DNA of 64,000 nucleotides from Laetiporus sulphureus 93-53 (Eukaryota; Basidiomycota; Agaricomycetes; Polyporales; Laetiporaceae): NCBI RefSeq assembly GCF_001632365.1, contig NW_024468558.1, positions 54,708 to 118,707 of the forward strand, read 5' to 3'. Shown piece by piece: positions 39,345 to 50,183 of this stretch (position 1 is its first letter; each line of letters starts with the position of its first letter). The notes under the pieces were generated by a model. It saw only the letters and a program-made list of their open reading frames with translations, ran no database searches and was not told where the DNA came from. The position numbers and the translations under genes were made by a program.

Positions 39345-40298
39345 GGCGAGGAGCTGGAGGTGTTCGTATAAGGTGTTTCGGAATCTGGTGAGTTAGGTGC
39401 CTCATTCGCGCAACGTCCACGCTGACTTTGTGTATTTCAGGTCCGCAATTCTTTCTCAACAGCGACATTTTCCTATACTAGGACGCAGGCGTCCTGCTTC
39501 CGTTTTTATTGGCTTTTGGAAGATCGGTACAATCCTCGCTGTCAAGTACCGCTGATACTATACGTATCACGCGCGGATCCTGTTTTGCATTTATGTCATA
39601 CTTTGTCCTATGTAGTCAGACATTTGCAATGTTACTTGCCATCTTCAAGTCGCTCTGTGTAGCAGACATTTTGAATATCTATTTTCTATCGGCAGAGGTG
39701 TGGCTGAAGAGAGCCTTTCAAGCGTCATGCTGTGCGTCACTAAGTCAAATAATCTTGCCAGTCAAAGCGACTTGAGATTCGTGCTATGCGCCATCTACAA
39801 ATGGCATATATCCGAATAGGATATGGATGGAGAATATCCGCAGCTAGGCGTTCAGTAGGCCTTTGATTTGCGAGAGGCCTTTCCTGTACCCGCCATAGCC
39901 ACGAAACCAAGAACGATCGTCGAAGCGATGTGACCTGGATCGGATTGCGTAGTCCGTATAACTTTTCGGACAGCACTTGCAGCCATTATGGCGGCGCAGG
40001 TCATTTCTCATCGCCTTCCTAAAATCATCCTCCCAATCAATAAGAGTTACGGTACGATCTCCACAACTTTGCGTGATTCGCTGACGCCTCGAAAGATGCA
40101 GCTTCTGGGGGAATCTTCGGTAACCATTCTTGGGGTAGTACCCGAGTACGTGCATGCCTTTCGTAGTAACTTTTGTTAGCCTGGTAGCATTGAGAGGCTT
40201 ACATGGACACTTGCAAGCGAGCAAGAGTCGCCCAACTCCTTGGTCGCGCTACATTCTGCTACAGACACTGCTCAAGTTGTTACAATGGTGCGTCTACT
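39345..40298. other. Intergenic region
   Basis: About 950 bp with no supported gene. A minus-strand open frame around 39844-40224 (Lys/Arg/Cys-rich) has no recognisable domain and I do not count it. Confidence 0.4.
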
Positions 40299-40682
40299 TC
40301 AAGCAGCCGCAATATGGACATGCCCAATCCCACCTATCGAGGACTCCTCCCGAATCCTCCTCATCGCATCTTGCACCTTCGCTCTTCTCTCAATCGTGAC
40401 CAATAATCCATGCCGCTCGATCGTGCCTTCCTCAGTCTCATGGAACGGCCCATGCAGGCCAGTGGAATACACCCAGAACGCGAGGCGCCCGTCTGCGTCC
40501 GAGCGGCCGTGCCCAACAATGTAGTCGCGGACGCTCCCGAAGTCCTCCACGTTAGAGATTTCGTCAAAGCATTCGGATGCGAGCAGCGCGGCGAGGAGCG
40601 TGGCGCTGTCAATGCTTGTAGATCTGGCCTCGGTGAAGGGATACTGGTGGGCGAAAGGGTTGATGCCAGTGCCAGTGCCCAT
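40299..40682 (-). CDS. Small hypothetical protein or last exon
   Basis: A 127-codon frame with protein-like composition: SATLLAALLASECFDEISNV, then VEDFGSVRDYIVGHGRSDAD, then a Glu-rich end with RRIREESSIGGIGHVHIAAA. No family recognised. It may be the last exon of a longer minus-strand gene with exons between 40700 and 41130, but I could not build a convincing chain. Overlapping frames on the other strand are open too, so this remains doubtful. Confidence 0.3.
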   Translation of the reverse strand: MGTGTGINPFAHQYPFTEARSTSIDSATLLAALLASECFDEISNVEDFGSVRDYIVGHGRSDADGRLAFWVYSTGLHGPFHETEEGTIERHGLLVTIERRAKVQDAMRRIREESSIGGIGHVHIAAA

Positions 40683-41743
40683 GAGTTCTGCGTGGCCCGC
40701 GTGAGCACCAGCATGGATTGTTGATACTTTAGAAAGTCGCCTATGATTCGGGCGTAAACGTAAGAATATAACGACACGAATGTGCGTAGGAGAGCGTTCA
40801 AGTAGGACACGGGTGGTGCGGTAGTGAACGATGAAGTAGCTGCAATATTGCCGCTCTTACTATGCGTCCGTGTCGGCAGACCTGCTGTGCAAGTTGTTGC
40901 ATCGCCACCCGTCTATGATCTGTCACATCAATACCCAGGTCAGCATGAATTCTGTATCCGTCCTTGATGAAGACGTACTCTTTGATCAATCAGCCAAGCG
41001 CGTTTGGGATAACTCACGTCTCCATAGGCGAGCATGCATACTCCGAGCACAAGTGCTCGAGCGGATCAAAGATGTGATGGCGGCATTTGACCTGCAACTG
41101 GACTGGCAGAAATCGGATGATGAATGATATTTAAACGAACCGATCACTTCAACTGCAGGGGTGGTGTTTTAGCATGCGAGACGACCACTCACAACAGGCT
41201 GAGTTACCTCGGGACACCGTCACCATTGGGGCCGCACGTCCGCAAACAGAGTCTCCCGTAGGACAGCTCGCCGATTCCGGCGAGGAACTTGTTTCGGAAG
41301 TGCGTCGAGCTGATATTGTTCGCAGAGATGCTGGCTATCATATGCATGCCATTCCGAATATGCAACTACGTTGATGCAGGTTGCGTTTCGCCCGGCGAGT
41401 ATCCATGAGCGTGACCTGGCGTGACAAAAGCGGCGTTACGTGAGGTCACGTTATGTCACACACGACGTCCTCACACCTGAAGACCACTACCTTGCTAGTC
41501 GACCACAAGGATATTGATCATCAAATACATCTCCTGTGTCTATACACATAACGTCCGTAAAGTCTAATGAAAAGAAACGAAGCATCTATTTCTTTTAACT
41601 CTATATTCTAGATCCCAGCGAAAATCATAGGCAGAAAGCGCGGCGGTGCAGAGGCAGCAGGATCCGCATATCCGAATGTGCGGGACAAGAGCAGGCGCGG
41701 ATCCTGACCGACATCCCGCCTCCACCAGCGGGACCACCAGACT
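40683..41743. other. Intergenic or unresolved region
   Basis: About 1 kb with short frames on both strands and no assignable gene. Two clusters of GTGACCTGGCGTGAC/GAGGTCACG-like words occur near 41410-41455. Nothing else seen. Confidence 0.35.
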
Positions 41744-43000
41744 TCAAACACACGAGACGCACAGCGTCCCGCGCTCGCGGAAGCCGCCAAGGCGGCCAGA
41801 GATCAGCTCCTGCACCTCCTTCGTGACCGTGGCCACCGAGTCCTCACAGCTGACATAGAAAAGCACGAGGAGACCCTTGAATTCCTGACGGGACAGGTCG
41901 CGGTCGATTCGCTCCCAATCGAGGCTTAGAAGGTCGCGCACGGTAGTGATCTCGAATTCAAACGTGATCTCCTGGAGCTGCGTCGAGCGGATCTGGGAGA
42001 GCATCGCGGTCACCCAGGGAAAGAGATGATTGGAGAGAAACACTCGTGAGGCTTGCACGTTTAGCCCGCCGAAGTGCACCGAACGCAGTCCGGTGTTGTG
42101 GACGAGGCTGATCTCGTTTTCTAGCACAGCTATCAACGACAGGTCAGGTGTGTACGGCAGACAAGCGATGATCTTGCGCTGACCTTGTTCTGGTACGCCA
42201 TCGGGGAACTCGACCAGCAAACACTCAAGTGACGCTCCACTTGCGTGTAACAAGTCTCCGACTGCCTTCATGTTGTCGATTTCCCGCCAGCACAACTGGA
42301 TGGTTCGAAGACGCTGTTCTGAAGGGTGACTGAGCAGCCACTCAGTGACCAGCATTGGTGAGGAGCGTGGGTCCAGAAAAAGGTACGATAGCTGCATCCG
42401 CTCTTGGTCCTTTGCCATGATTTGCGGTTTTGATAGTGACTCCCGTCCAGAGAGCATCAACGGAGCAGGCGACTCATGCGCCCAGGAGACGCCATGAAAG
42501 TACAGTTCATCGAGCACCGGGAACGCCGACAGGAAGTCCAGCACGTCCCTTGAGGCATCGAAACGCACCTCAAAGAGGAAGAGCATCCGCACGTTCTTGA
42601 AGAGCCGCATGAGCGTATCCTGCGTCTCCGGCATCAGCGCGCCCCACCTCAATCTTGACAAGCCGACAGTGCGCACGCACTCGAGCTTGTCCACCCACTT
42701 CACAACGTCGTTCACCCATTCGTCATCCTCCACGGCCTGCCCTGACTGGTCGAAACCGTCGTACTCTGCGCTGATGGTGAGGCGGTGCACGTACCGCGCG
42801 ATAACGGGCGCAGCGGCGAGGACGGCGGCGAAGCCTGCACAGTGTTTTGCGTTCTGCACGCGCACGGTGCGGAACAGGTGTAGACGGCTGGTAGGCACCC
42901 AAGCGCGGCAGGTGAGGCTGCACGCCGCGAGCGCTTTGGGATCGTCCCAGAGGTGGTCGATTGCCTCGTCGTAGAGCTCGAGCGGGAGGACTGCGGGCAT
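41744..43000 (-). CDS. F-box protein with leucine-rich-like C-terminus
   Basis: Substrate adaptor of an SCF ubiquitin ligase by family. Single exon. The start chosen at 43000, MPAVLPLELYDEAIDHLWDD, leads straight into the F-box, which continues ALAACSLTCRAWVPTSRLHL. The rest (~370 residues) has irregular leucine-rich segments typical of the Agaricomycete F-box/LRR-like expansion, e.g. FPVLDELYFHGVSWAHE and LECLLVEFPDGVPEQGQ. It ends GTLCVSCV. An in-frame Met 42 codons upstream (43126) lies inside the hairpin repeat arm and adds no F-box sequence, so I prefer 43000. Substrate unknown. Confidence 0.85.
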   Translation of the reverse strand: MPAVLPLELYDEAIDHLWDDPKALAACSLTCRAWVPTSRLHLFRTVRVQNAKHCAGFAAVLAAAPVIARYVHRLTISAEYDGFDQSGQAVEDDEWVNDVVKWVDKLECVRTVGLSRLRWGALMPETQDTLMRLFKNVRMLFLFEVRFDASRDVLDFLSAFPVLDELYFHGVSWAHESPAPLMLSGRESLSKPQIMAKDQERMQLSYLFLDPRSSPMLVTEWLLSHPSEQRLRTIQLCWREIDNMKAVGDLLHASGASLECLLVEFPDGVPEQGQRKIIACLPYTPDLSLIAVLENEISLVHNTGLRSVHFGGLNVQASRVFLSNHLFPWVTAMLSQIRSTQLQEITFEFEITTVRDLLSLDWERIDRDLSRQEFKGLLVLFYVSCEDSVATVTKEVQELISGRLGGFRERGTLCVSCV

Positions 43001-43113
43001 CGTCTTGTCGCCACCCCTGCGTTGCGAGGTCACTTTCTTTTCGATGGTCTGGAGGTACGTTGCTAGGTATTCACCGTGCAGTGCTGGCACGATGGAAGCT
43101 GAAGAACGAGTGT

Positions 43114-43453
43114 ACACAGCCTGCATAGATTTATTTTTCCACGGGAAACCTGATGCAAAAATGGTGAAAATATCTTATGTCTGGATATGGAAATGGTTTG
43201 GAAATTGGGCGGAGACAATTAAATTATGTTACGATTGTTTTACTGAAACGTATCAGCAATAGTGAAACTTTTTCCCAAAGGAAGATATTTCAGTCCAAAA
43301 ATATGTGATACCGATATGTTTCGGTGAAGCAATTGTAACATAATTTAATTGTCTCCGCCCAATTTCCAAACTATTTCCATATCCAGACTTAAGATATTTT
43401 CACCATTTTTTCATCAGGTTTCCCGTGGAAAAATAAATCTGTGCAGGCTGTGT
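43114..43453. repeat. Long near-perfect inverted repeat (hairpin)
   Basis: Two arms of 143 bp (43114-43256 and 43311-43453) pair without a single gap around a 54-nt loop. I count about ten mismatches (roughly 93% identity); most are transitions (C/T or G/A). The arms contain the words ATTTATTTTTCCACGGGAAA and TTGGGCGGAGACAATTAAAT. It lies directly upstream of the F-box gene. It could be a foldback-type non-autonomous element or a hairpin RNA source. I found no clear target-site duplication. Confidence 0.9.
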
Positions 43454-44603
43454 GTAGTTGCTAGTTTTCGTTTGATATATGGATCGTTACACCTGGCCTC
43501 CGGGAAGGGCATGGTGCCTCCCGTCTCCGGAGTCCGAGTTGATCAAATGCAGAGGACGCCAATTGGCTGGTGACTGCATTCCGTCTCACCGGCCGGAGCG
43601 CTTGAGCCTTGTTCGGAGCGGTGGTGGAAGGCGAAAAATCCAGGCTCGGCTCCAGTTCGCCCGAGTCCGAGAGAGTTATTCGGAATTGCCACCTGTGGCG
43701 TCCAGTTTGGACCTGTGGCCACCGGCCAGTTTTCTGTGCACCCTGACTGTTGCGCTCTGCACTAGCTAAAGTAACGGATTTTGCAAAATAGCAGTTAACT
43801 GACTGAAGGCGCGCGCGGGTGGGGAAGATTGCGACCTGCCTCATGTTATCGTAGTGATTCGTACAGTTTATTTATTTATACGCTCCGATAACCTTGCTCT
43901 GAGTTTGATGAAAATACTTTGATGAGGCTATGCATATCTACTGAGGGTTGCGCTGCTCCTGCATTATTGTATCAATATCAGTAGCTGCATCCTGATGAGC
44001 AGCAGAGCAAGCGAGACATTTTTGTCTCTGTGAGTCTGTGTGGCCGTGGCTGCATCGCGGCCCGGGGTGAGCCGGGCGGAGTCGAGACGATGATCATGAT
44101 CATGCGCGCTTGAGCGTACAGGACTGGGTTCATAGTCTAGTGCGGCGCTCACCGTATACTGTACATCACGCGAAGCTCGCGGGGCCACTGCCTATATGTT
44201 CATTGTTCATTCTGTCATGAGCAGCCTGTATTCCTCGGTATTCTGACCGTGTTGACCACGTTCTGTGCAGGCTTTATCCTCCTAACTTACGCTTGGAACG
44301 TTGCAATGAACTTTGCTATAGTGCTTCGAACTCCACAATGGATTGCCTAACGGCTCGATGTACCGGCGGTCATGCGCGACAACTTCAATTCATCCTAGCG
44401 AATTATGCTCTCCAATGACATGAATGCGATGTATGCGCGCAGGCGCCTGTCTATCGGCATTGAAACCGCCCGTATTTCGTGGGATCCTTGCTTGCCCTAA
44501 AAAGTGAGTTAAAAGGCGCGGTTCCTCTCGCTGCTCTCCAGACCGCCACTCTTCGTCTTCGGAATTGCCAAACTCGTTCGTACTGCAAACTTGTGCCACA
44601 ACC
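43454..44603. other. Intergenic region upstream of the beta-prism gene
   Basis: About 1.15 kb with overlapping open frames on both strands but no recognised gene. It contains copy A of a duplicated segment (44038-44181). The promoter of the gene starting at 44604 must lie at its right end. Confidence 0.4.
44038..44181. repeat. Diverged direct repeat, copy A
   Basis: Resembles 46061-46189 over about 140 bp in the same orientation. The best-matched part is the last ~60 bp, from CAGGACTGGGTTCA to AAGCTCGCG, about 80% identical by eye. The first part shares GTGTGGCC, GCATYGCGG and AGCCGGRCGGA. Copy B is the region just before PAM17, so copy A looks like a relic of that upstream region. Confidence 0.65.
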
Positions 44604-45810
44604 ATGGCCCCTCTAACGATTCAGATCAAGGGCCAGCTGTACTGGAAACTCGTCTTTGACTATGACAACGGCTCTAACACCGGTTAGTATCATCGATACT
44701 ATGCAGTGCCAATTGTGATGCTCACCCTATGTCACGCTCATGACGCAGTGATAATCAATCAGAGCTACAATTTTGCGACGCGCGAGGCATACAAGTCGAG
44801 CTCTTTCAGAGAAGAGGTTTCGAAGGTCGCTCACACAGAGGACACGACAAACGGTGCCTCTGTTAAGGCAGGCGCATCATATGGGCCTATCTCTGCCAAG
44901 GTCTCAAGCAATGTTGATATCAGAGAGGAGATCAATCGCACGCTGGAGAACGCCATCATATCGGAGGGCGACCATGAGATAGAGACCATCATTAAGGAAT
45001 TCAATCGAGAATGTGAGTGATATATTAGTCGAAAATGTGGGACATAGCTAACGAGATGCCGCATTCCGATCTGAGCAGACAAAGTTGGGCCACACAGCAG
45101 ACTGGTCCTATACCAGCAGAATTTCAGTGCTCCCGGGATCAGCGTGAGCGGCGATGTCTTCAAAACGACCCCAATTCTCCTGTCAGAGAGCGAGCGCTTC
45201 AAGGAGATTGTGATCACCGTGGAAGTCAAGGCTGTTGAGTTCATCAAGTGCCTCAATGTACTCGCGCATCCTATGTCCGCTGAATGAATGATCCATGATA
45301 TCGATCTCTTAGGTAGTATGTAGCGATACTCCCGGAGGAGCACCTATCGACCGTGTGAGGGAGATTCACGGTGGCAAAACTGACATCAATGCTGGTTTCG
45401 AAGGACAGTGCGTACCTGTCAATTTTTCTCTCGTAAACGTTTCTCTCAGATCTGATACAAAATGACGTGCTAGATATGTCAGCCTCGTTCCGGAGTATAC
45501 GACCTCTGTGGACGATGCATGCACTTCTTTCGATATCATTATACATGAAAGGTCAATGCCAGGGTATAGAGATCTAGCTGGGGGGGCGGACGGTGATTTC
45601 CGCCACGCTGTCCCAGTCAAGAACATATGCGAGAATATGAAAATCACAGGTATCAAGCTCTGGCGTTCGAGCGACTCGGTGAATTACGACCAGGTGGAGG
45701 ATGAAGGGTTCAACGGCATGAGCACCAATATCAATGAGGGGAGGAAGGGGGATTGGTTGTATCTGGTCTGGAAGAAGGTTCCAGTGTACCCTGCTAGCTT
45801 GTACAAGTAG
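44604..45810 (+). CDS. Beta-prism/MABP-like protein, possibly pore-forming type
   Basis: Exons begin at 44604, 44749, 45079 and about 45313, with a last one from about 45475 to 45810; introns are GT-AG and the frame stays open. The start is MAPLTIQIKGQLYWKLV. The middle has long Ser/Thr-rich amphipathic stretches (ASVKAGASYGPISAKVSSNV) and an alternating polar/apolar pattern like the insertion region of aerolysin-type proteins. The C-terminal half has repeats of the MABP/beta-prism kind: TDINAGFEGQYVSLVPEYTT, DLAGGADGDFRH and INEGRKGDWLYLVWKK. No signal peptide is seen. The MABP-like fold is a good guess; a pore-forming or defence role is only an inference from layout. It sits between two copies of a duplicated segment, 2 kb apart. 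Confidence 0.55.
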
Positions 45811-46060
45811 AGCACAGCTTGACGGGCTGTTTTCACTTCCCTTGCAGTCTAGTTGATTCAAGTTGTGAACCATGTGCGCGCATATAGCGGTGATCAATTG
45901 ACCATGAACGTACTTGATTCAAAGAATCGCCCTTTCCCTGTTCGTTGATCATATTGGTACTATGCGACTCACAGCATCACCCATTTCTCAAATATGCAAC
46001 ATAATCTTTGACAAGAGTCAACCCATTTGCATAAATCGCCGTTTTGCTACCGAGCCAATT

Positions 46061-46189
46061 GTGTGGCCACATGCATTGCGGGATAAGCCGGACGGAAAAC
46101 GAATCTAGGCGAAGGTCATGCGAGCTGTGCAGGACTGGGTTCAAAAGTCTGGTGCGCCACTCACCGCATTCACATCGCGCAAGCTCGCG
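46061..46189. repeat. Diverged direct repeat, copy B (PAM17 upstream region)
   Basis: Partner of 44038-44181, ending 22 bp before the PAM17 start codon. It contains a reversed CCAAT-type box just upstream (GAGCCAATTG at about 46051-46060). Its position suggests it is the true promoter/5' leader, and that copy A was left behind when sequence including the beta-prism gene came between. Confidence 0.6.
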
Positions 46190-46211
46190 AACTTCGATCG
46201 TACACTTAACC

Positions 46212-47292
46212 ATGGCCTCCATCTCAGGCCTCGCGCTGCTGAGCCCATTACAACCTCTGAGCCCATTACGACCTCTTTCGCGGTCATGTCAGGCGACTGC
46301 TAGGGTTTTACATGCATGTCCAGTACCTTGCGCACGCGTGCGTTTCAACTCGACGAAAGCACCTTCGAAGAACGCTACGGGCGCGGGGAGTGCGCCGGAT
46401 GCGGCGACGACGAAAGGCACGGGGAAGGTGACGGAGCAAGAAAAGCAGACGTTACGTTGGGGAGACTACCTCAGGATTAGGAGGAAGAAGCGAAGATGGG
46501 AGACGGTGAGTCGGTGATTTGCTTGTTTGAAGCACTGATGCTAATAAAACGACGCGTGTACTTGCCATCTTCCTACTTCTCGATTGCGATGTCGACATAA
46601 TCTGCATGTCTTTTTGCTTTCATGTAGGCTATGACAGTACCGATGACAATCGCAGGCTTCGCGGGCGGCATTGCGTATTTCGGGAACTTAGAGATGGACC
46701 CGACCAAGCCCATCTTCGTGCGTCACGTCCCTTTCCATGTTCCCTTCCACTTTCTCAAATCGTCTGAATGAATAGAACGTTGACCCTATGGTCGTGTATG
46801 GCTTTGCTACCCTCGGATGTGCAGGTACGCATCGATCCTCCGCTCGTTATCTCACTACATCACTGATCTACAACGGTCGTAAGGCTTTGGCTATCTCATG
46901 GGGCCCGTCATCGGCTCTTCGATATGGCGCATGACACACCGGCGGACGATGGCGCTCATCGAGGCGCGGGACCGCGAGTTCCACCAGCACATCGTGAAGA
47001 ACAGAGTGGACCCTACGGCACAGAGTGCGACGAACCCTGTACCAGATTTCTACGGTACGTGTACAGCGACGAGCAATGCATCCTGCATGCATTGCTTGCC
47101 ACTCAATGTTGTGTTGACGAAGCATTGTGTGCTTTCTAGGCGAAAAGATCGGCTCGTTGCATGATTATAGACAGGTACGTATACTTGTGATGTGATCAGG
47201 CCAACTTCGCGCTGACGTGGCTTCAGTGGTTGAGGGACCAGTTAAAGTACAAAAAGAAGGCGTACCTGCCAGAAGATCCCGAGTCGAAGTAG
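46212..47292 (+). CDS. PAM17: PAM17, TIM23 import-motor subunit
   Basis: Subunit of the presequence translocase-associated motor in the mitochondrial inner membrane. Six exons: 46212-46505, 46628-46717, 46776-46824, 46884-47054, 47140-47174 and 47227-47292, about 234 residues. The N-terminus MASISGLALLSPLQPL with following Arg residues fits a presequence. The family core is complete: LRWGDYLRIRRKKRRWETAM, two hydrophobic spans (MTIAGFAGGIAYFGNLE; VVYGFATLGCAGFGYLMGPV), then [35 protein letters not shown] and LRDQLKYKKKAYL. All introns are GT-AG. It is intact. A second, out-of-frame ATG at 46118 lies in the upstream repeat. Confidence 0.95.
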
Positions 47293-47888
47293 TAGTGGTT
47301 AGGCTGCCTCGCTCATTGTGCAAAAGTCCTCATCTCCATTGATGGGCGCGAAATGCAGATGTCGAAGAAGCATACCGCAAGAGTGCAGCATCTCAAACGA
47401 TTGACTTGCGGTAGTCCGGTCGCTCCGATGTGCAAAAGGTTAGACCGATCATTCCCCCTGCAATTGCACTATTTCTGCTTTCATTCAGTTGGCCTGCATG
47501 GTAGTTTACAAGGTACTCTTATGCGGCTTAATGTGCCGTGCTACTCATTTCCTTCTTTTCACGAATTGCCACTCGGCTCGGACACGCGAGAGATTACACG
47601 CTATCGTTCAAACGTTCAAGCCTTGATTTGCAGGCATAACCGACAGCTTTGCGAATTTGTGAATCTGTCAAGGATAGCATACAATGATGTAGAATGCTAG
47701 ATCTTAAAAAAATAGATTCTATGAACCGACCGACGGGAGGGCGTGACGTCACCGACGTAGGACGAAGGTGCGCCACCGACAAGGAGCGCGCACCGCGGCT
47801 GCTCAGTTGGTCTGCCAATATAAGCCTATCCTCAACCAACGGCTTCAACTAGATCTCTACCACCACCAGCACGACCTCCATCGTCACC
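47293..47888. other. Intergenic region
   Basis: About 600 bp between PAM17 and the DUF3429 gene. A GTGACGTCAC CRE-like palindrome lies at 47743-47752 and a CCAATATAAG stretch at 47815-47824 could be the promoter of the downstream gene. No other gene seen. Confidence 0.5.
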
Positions 47889-49176
47889 ATGTTCCGCCTC
47901 TCCCCCGCCCTTCATCGTTCCCCGCTCATCCTCAGGCGACAACTTTCCACCACGTCGCGCACGCCGACGCTGTTCCAGTTCAGGTTGAACAAACAGCAGC
48001 CGCTGCCCGTGTTCCCGCGTCCGATGCCGTGCTGCGCGCCCTCTGTGATCCTGCGAGGGCAGATCCTCGCGCGCGGGGCCGCGAGCACCGTCTCTGGACG
48101 ACCGGGCTCACAGACTGCCGCCGAGGCCGCGCAGAACATCAAGGAGGAGGTTGGCAACTCGACTGCTGACCTTGCCAAAGTCATTGCGGGTGGGAACGTG
48201 TTCCAGGATGCGGTCAAGCCGACGCAGCAGACTTTCGTGAGTATCTCGCGTCTCGACATTTGAGGCTGCTTTTGATCTTGCAATCCCACGTAGCTTGGAA
48301 TCACGGATGCCGTCGCGCGAGCTGTCCCCCGACCTTATATCGTGTTCGGTCTTGCTGGTGGTCTTCCGTACCTCGGTGCGACGGGCGCGACCATCTACCT
48401 TGCACGCCAGGCGGGCATTGCCACCACAGAATTGGTATCCAGCATTGACCCCGGCGTCGCTATCACCATGCTCGACCATGCGCTCAACATCCAGACCACG
48501 TACGGTGCAGTCTTGCTCTCCTTCCTTGGCGCGCTCCACTGGGGCTTCGAGTTCGCTGGCTATGGAGGCCACAAAGGGTACGCTTCGCTCTCCGTGCGTA
48601 ACATAGGAACAACTGACCTGATGTTGGCGCGTTAGGTACTCCCGCCTAATGCTCGGAGCTGCTCCAGTGGTGTTCGGCTGGTCCACTCTTGCTTTAATGC
48701 CCATGAATGCGCTCATTGCGCAATGGATTGGCTTCACCGCCCTGTGGTGGGCGGACTTGAGAGCTACAAATGCCGGCTGGAGTGAGTATACTGTTCCGCA
48801 TGCCGTGGGAGAAGACCATGTACACGCTGAACATTTCGATTTGCAGCACCGGCTTGGTACTCGCAGTACCGCTTTTATCTGTCGATCCTTGTCGGCACTT
48901 GCATCATCGGATCGCTCGCTGCGACGAGCTATTGGGGGCCCGTGGGTGGCCATGGGCTGGTCAGTCACGACTTGAACATGGTGCGTACTCCCCAATGTAT
49001 CTGCTCGAAGCGCCTCGCTCATGAAGCTTACTTCAATGCAGATCCGCGCTGAGCGCGAGCAGAAGCAGCCCGAGCGCGAGGGCTTCGTCGGCGGTGATGT
49101 TGAGGCGTTGCCTGCACCGGAGAATGGAGACTCGTACGTCGTCATCAAGAAGAAGAGCAACAGCACCAGTGGATGA
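47889..49176 (+). CDS. DUF3429 mitochondrial membrane protein (TMEM69-like)
   Basis: The family is mitochondrial and poorly characterised. Start at 47889, MFRLSPALHRSPLILRRQLS, followed by STTSRTP, a textbook presequence. Five exons. Exon 2 opens LGITDAVARAVPRPYIVFGL and AGGLPYLGATGATIYLARQA; later come ITMLDHALNIQTTYGAVLLS, FLGALHWGFEFAGYGGHKGY, the span PVVFGWSTLALMPMNALIAQ, and YRFYLSILVGTCIIGSLAAT. These are the DUF3429 spans (about five). The short cytosolic or matrix tail reads REGFVGGDVEALPAPENGDS and ends KKKSNSTSG. All splices checked are in frame. Role inferred only from family. Confidence 0.88.
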
Positions 49177-50183
49177 ATTGTCCGCAACGGAGAAATTGCT
49201 GCGAACTCAGCTGAGGATGGATGGATACATCGCTCAACGAGAAGCGGACTTTAAGCCAGGATGGTGTATTGTATTTTGTATCGGCATTTTCCTTCTCTTT
49301 ACAAGTAGTGTATCTTTGTGAGAATCCAGATCGCGCAGATGTACGATAGCGCTTCAAGTCGTCTAGAGTTAGAGAGCGGAAACAGAACGAATGAAATGTA
49401 GAGGTTCTCGTCGAGTTCATGGCTTAGTGCAGAGGTAGATGGTCGCGGGAAGTTCCGATCATATATACGGCGCTTAGATCCGATCAGTACGAGTTGGTGG
49501 CCACGCACACCGGGTTGCCTTAAGTTGTCTGCCTCCCTGAACCTTTCCATGTGCTATCTGCTATCATTCTGTCACTGGTATACCAGGATTTGACTAATTC
49601 ACATGTACAGATGCATAGTTCTCTTTTATGACTTCCCTGATTGCAGTTAAACGTCTCTGAAGAGCTTACCCTTCATTCAAGTTACCGTCTGATCACTTCC
49701 GACAAATTCTCGCGAACGGCACTACAACTATCGTCATGGATAACTCACCGTCAGACATAACCTCTCTATGACTGTGCTTTGCCTCGAGTTTGCATGATCA
49801 TCCTTCGGAGAGGGCAGAGGAGGCGATAGTGATGAGTTTTCTCCTTCGCAACGTTCATCGCAGCGCGGGCTATCCTTCACGCTGATCGATCTGCCCTACA
49901 AGAGGGGGATAGTGAGCACACCCAACCAGTTGCCTTTTTTGGAAGAGTCACGATAAGATAAGATGGCACTGTTTTTGGAAGAGTGGCGATAAGATAATGC
50001 CCGTATATAGGCGCGCGCATGTCCCTGCTCGCGCGCTAAGTCCCTCGTCTCACTGTCGTTCGCTCTCGTCGTTGTCGCTCTCGTCGTCATTGTCCCCGTC
50101 ACTGTGCTCATGATGTAGACTACACTGTTCATAGCATTGAATATATTTATTCAGTGCAATACTAGTGTATGATGTAAAATATA
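49177..50183. other. Intergenic region with tandem GATA repeat
   Basis: About 1 kb without a supported gene. The left part is the DUF3429 3' UTR. The right part holds a two-copy tandem repeat with GATA motifs and a TATA box (see separate entry) followed by a CT-rich stretch, 50030-50110, that is open for only short distances. Confidence 0.45.
49935..50010 (+). promoter_or_regulatory. Two-copy GATA-motif repeat plus TATA box
   Basis: Two copies of a ~25 bp unit, TTTTTGGAAGAGT followed by GATAAGATAA (49936-49960 and 49972-49996), each with GATA-factor type sites, followed by GTATATAG at 50003-50010. The layout is that of a plus-strand promoter. No protein-coding gene follows it, so it may drive a non-coding RNA or be the promoter of a solo LTR. 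Confidence 0.4.

Noticed and set aside
43461..43844. Overlapping ~100-codon frames on both strands right of the hairpin
   Set aside because: Both strands open, composition Arg/Pro-rich, no domain or exon partner; more likely GC-rich spacer.
44119..44181. tRNA-like word (GGTTCA within a short dyad) in the 44.1/46.1 kb repeat
   Set aside because: No acceptor stem, anticodon arm or B-box consensus; it is simply part of the duplicated segment.
46118..46303. Small ORF overlapping the PAM17 start
   Set aside because: It lies in the duplicated upstream segment, is out of frame with PAM17 and has no protein-like pattern; the PAM17 start at 46212 is clear.
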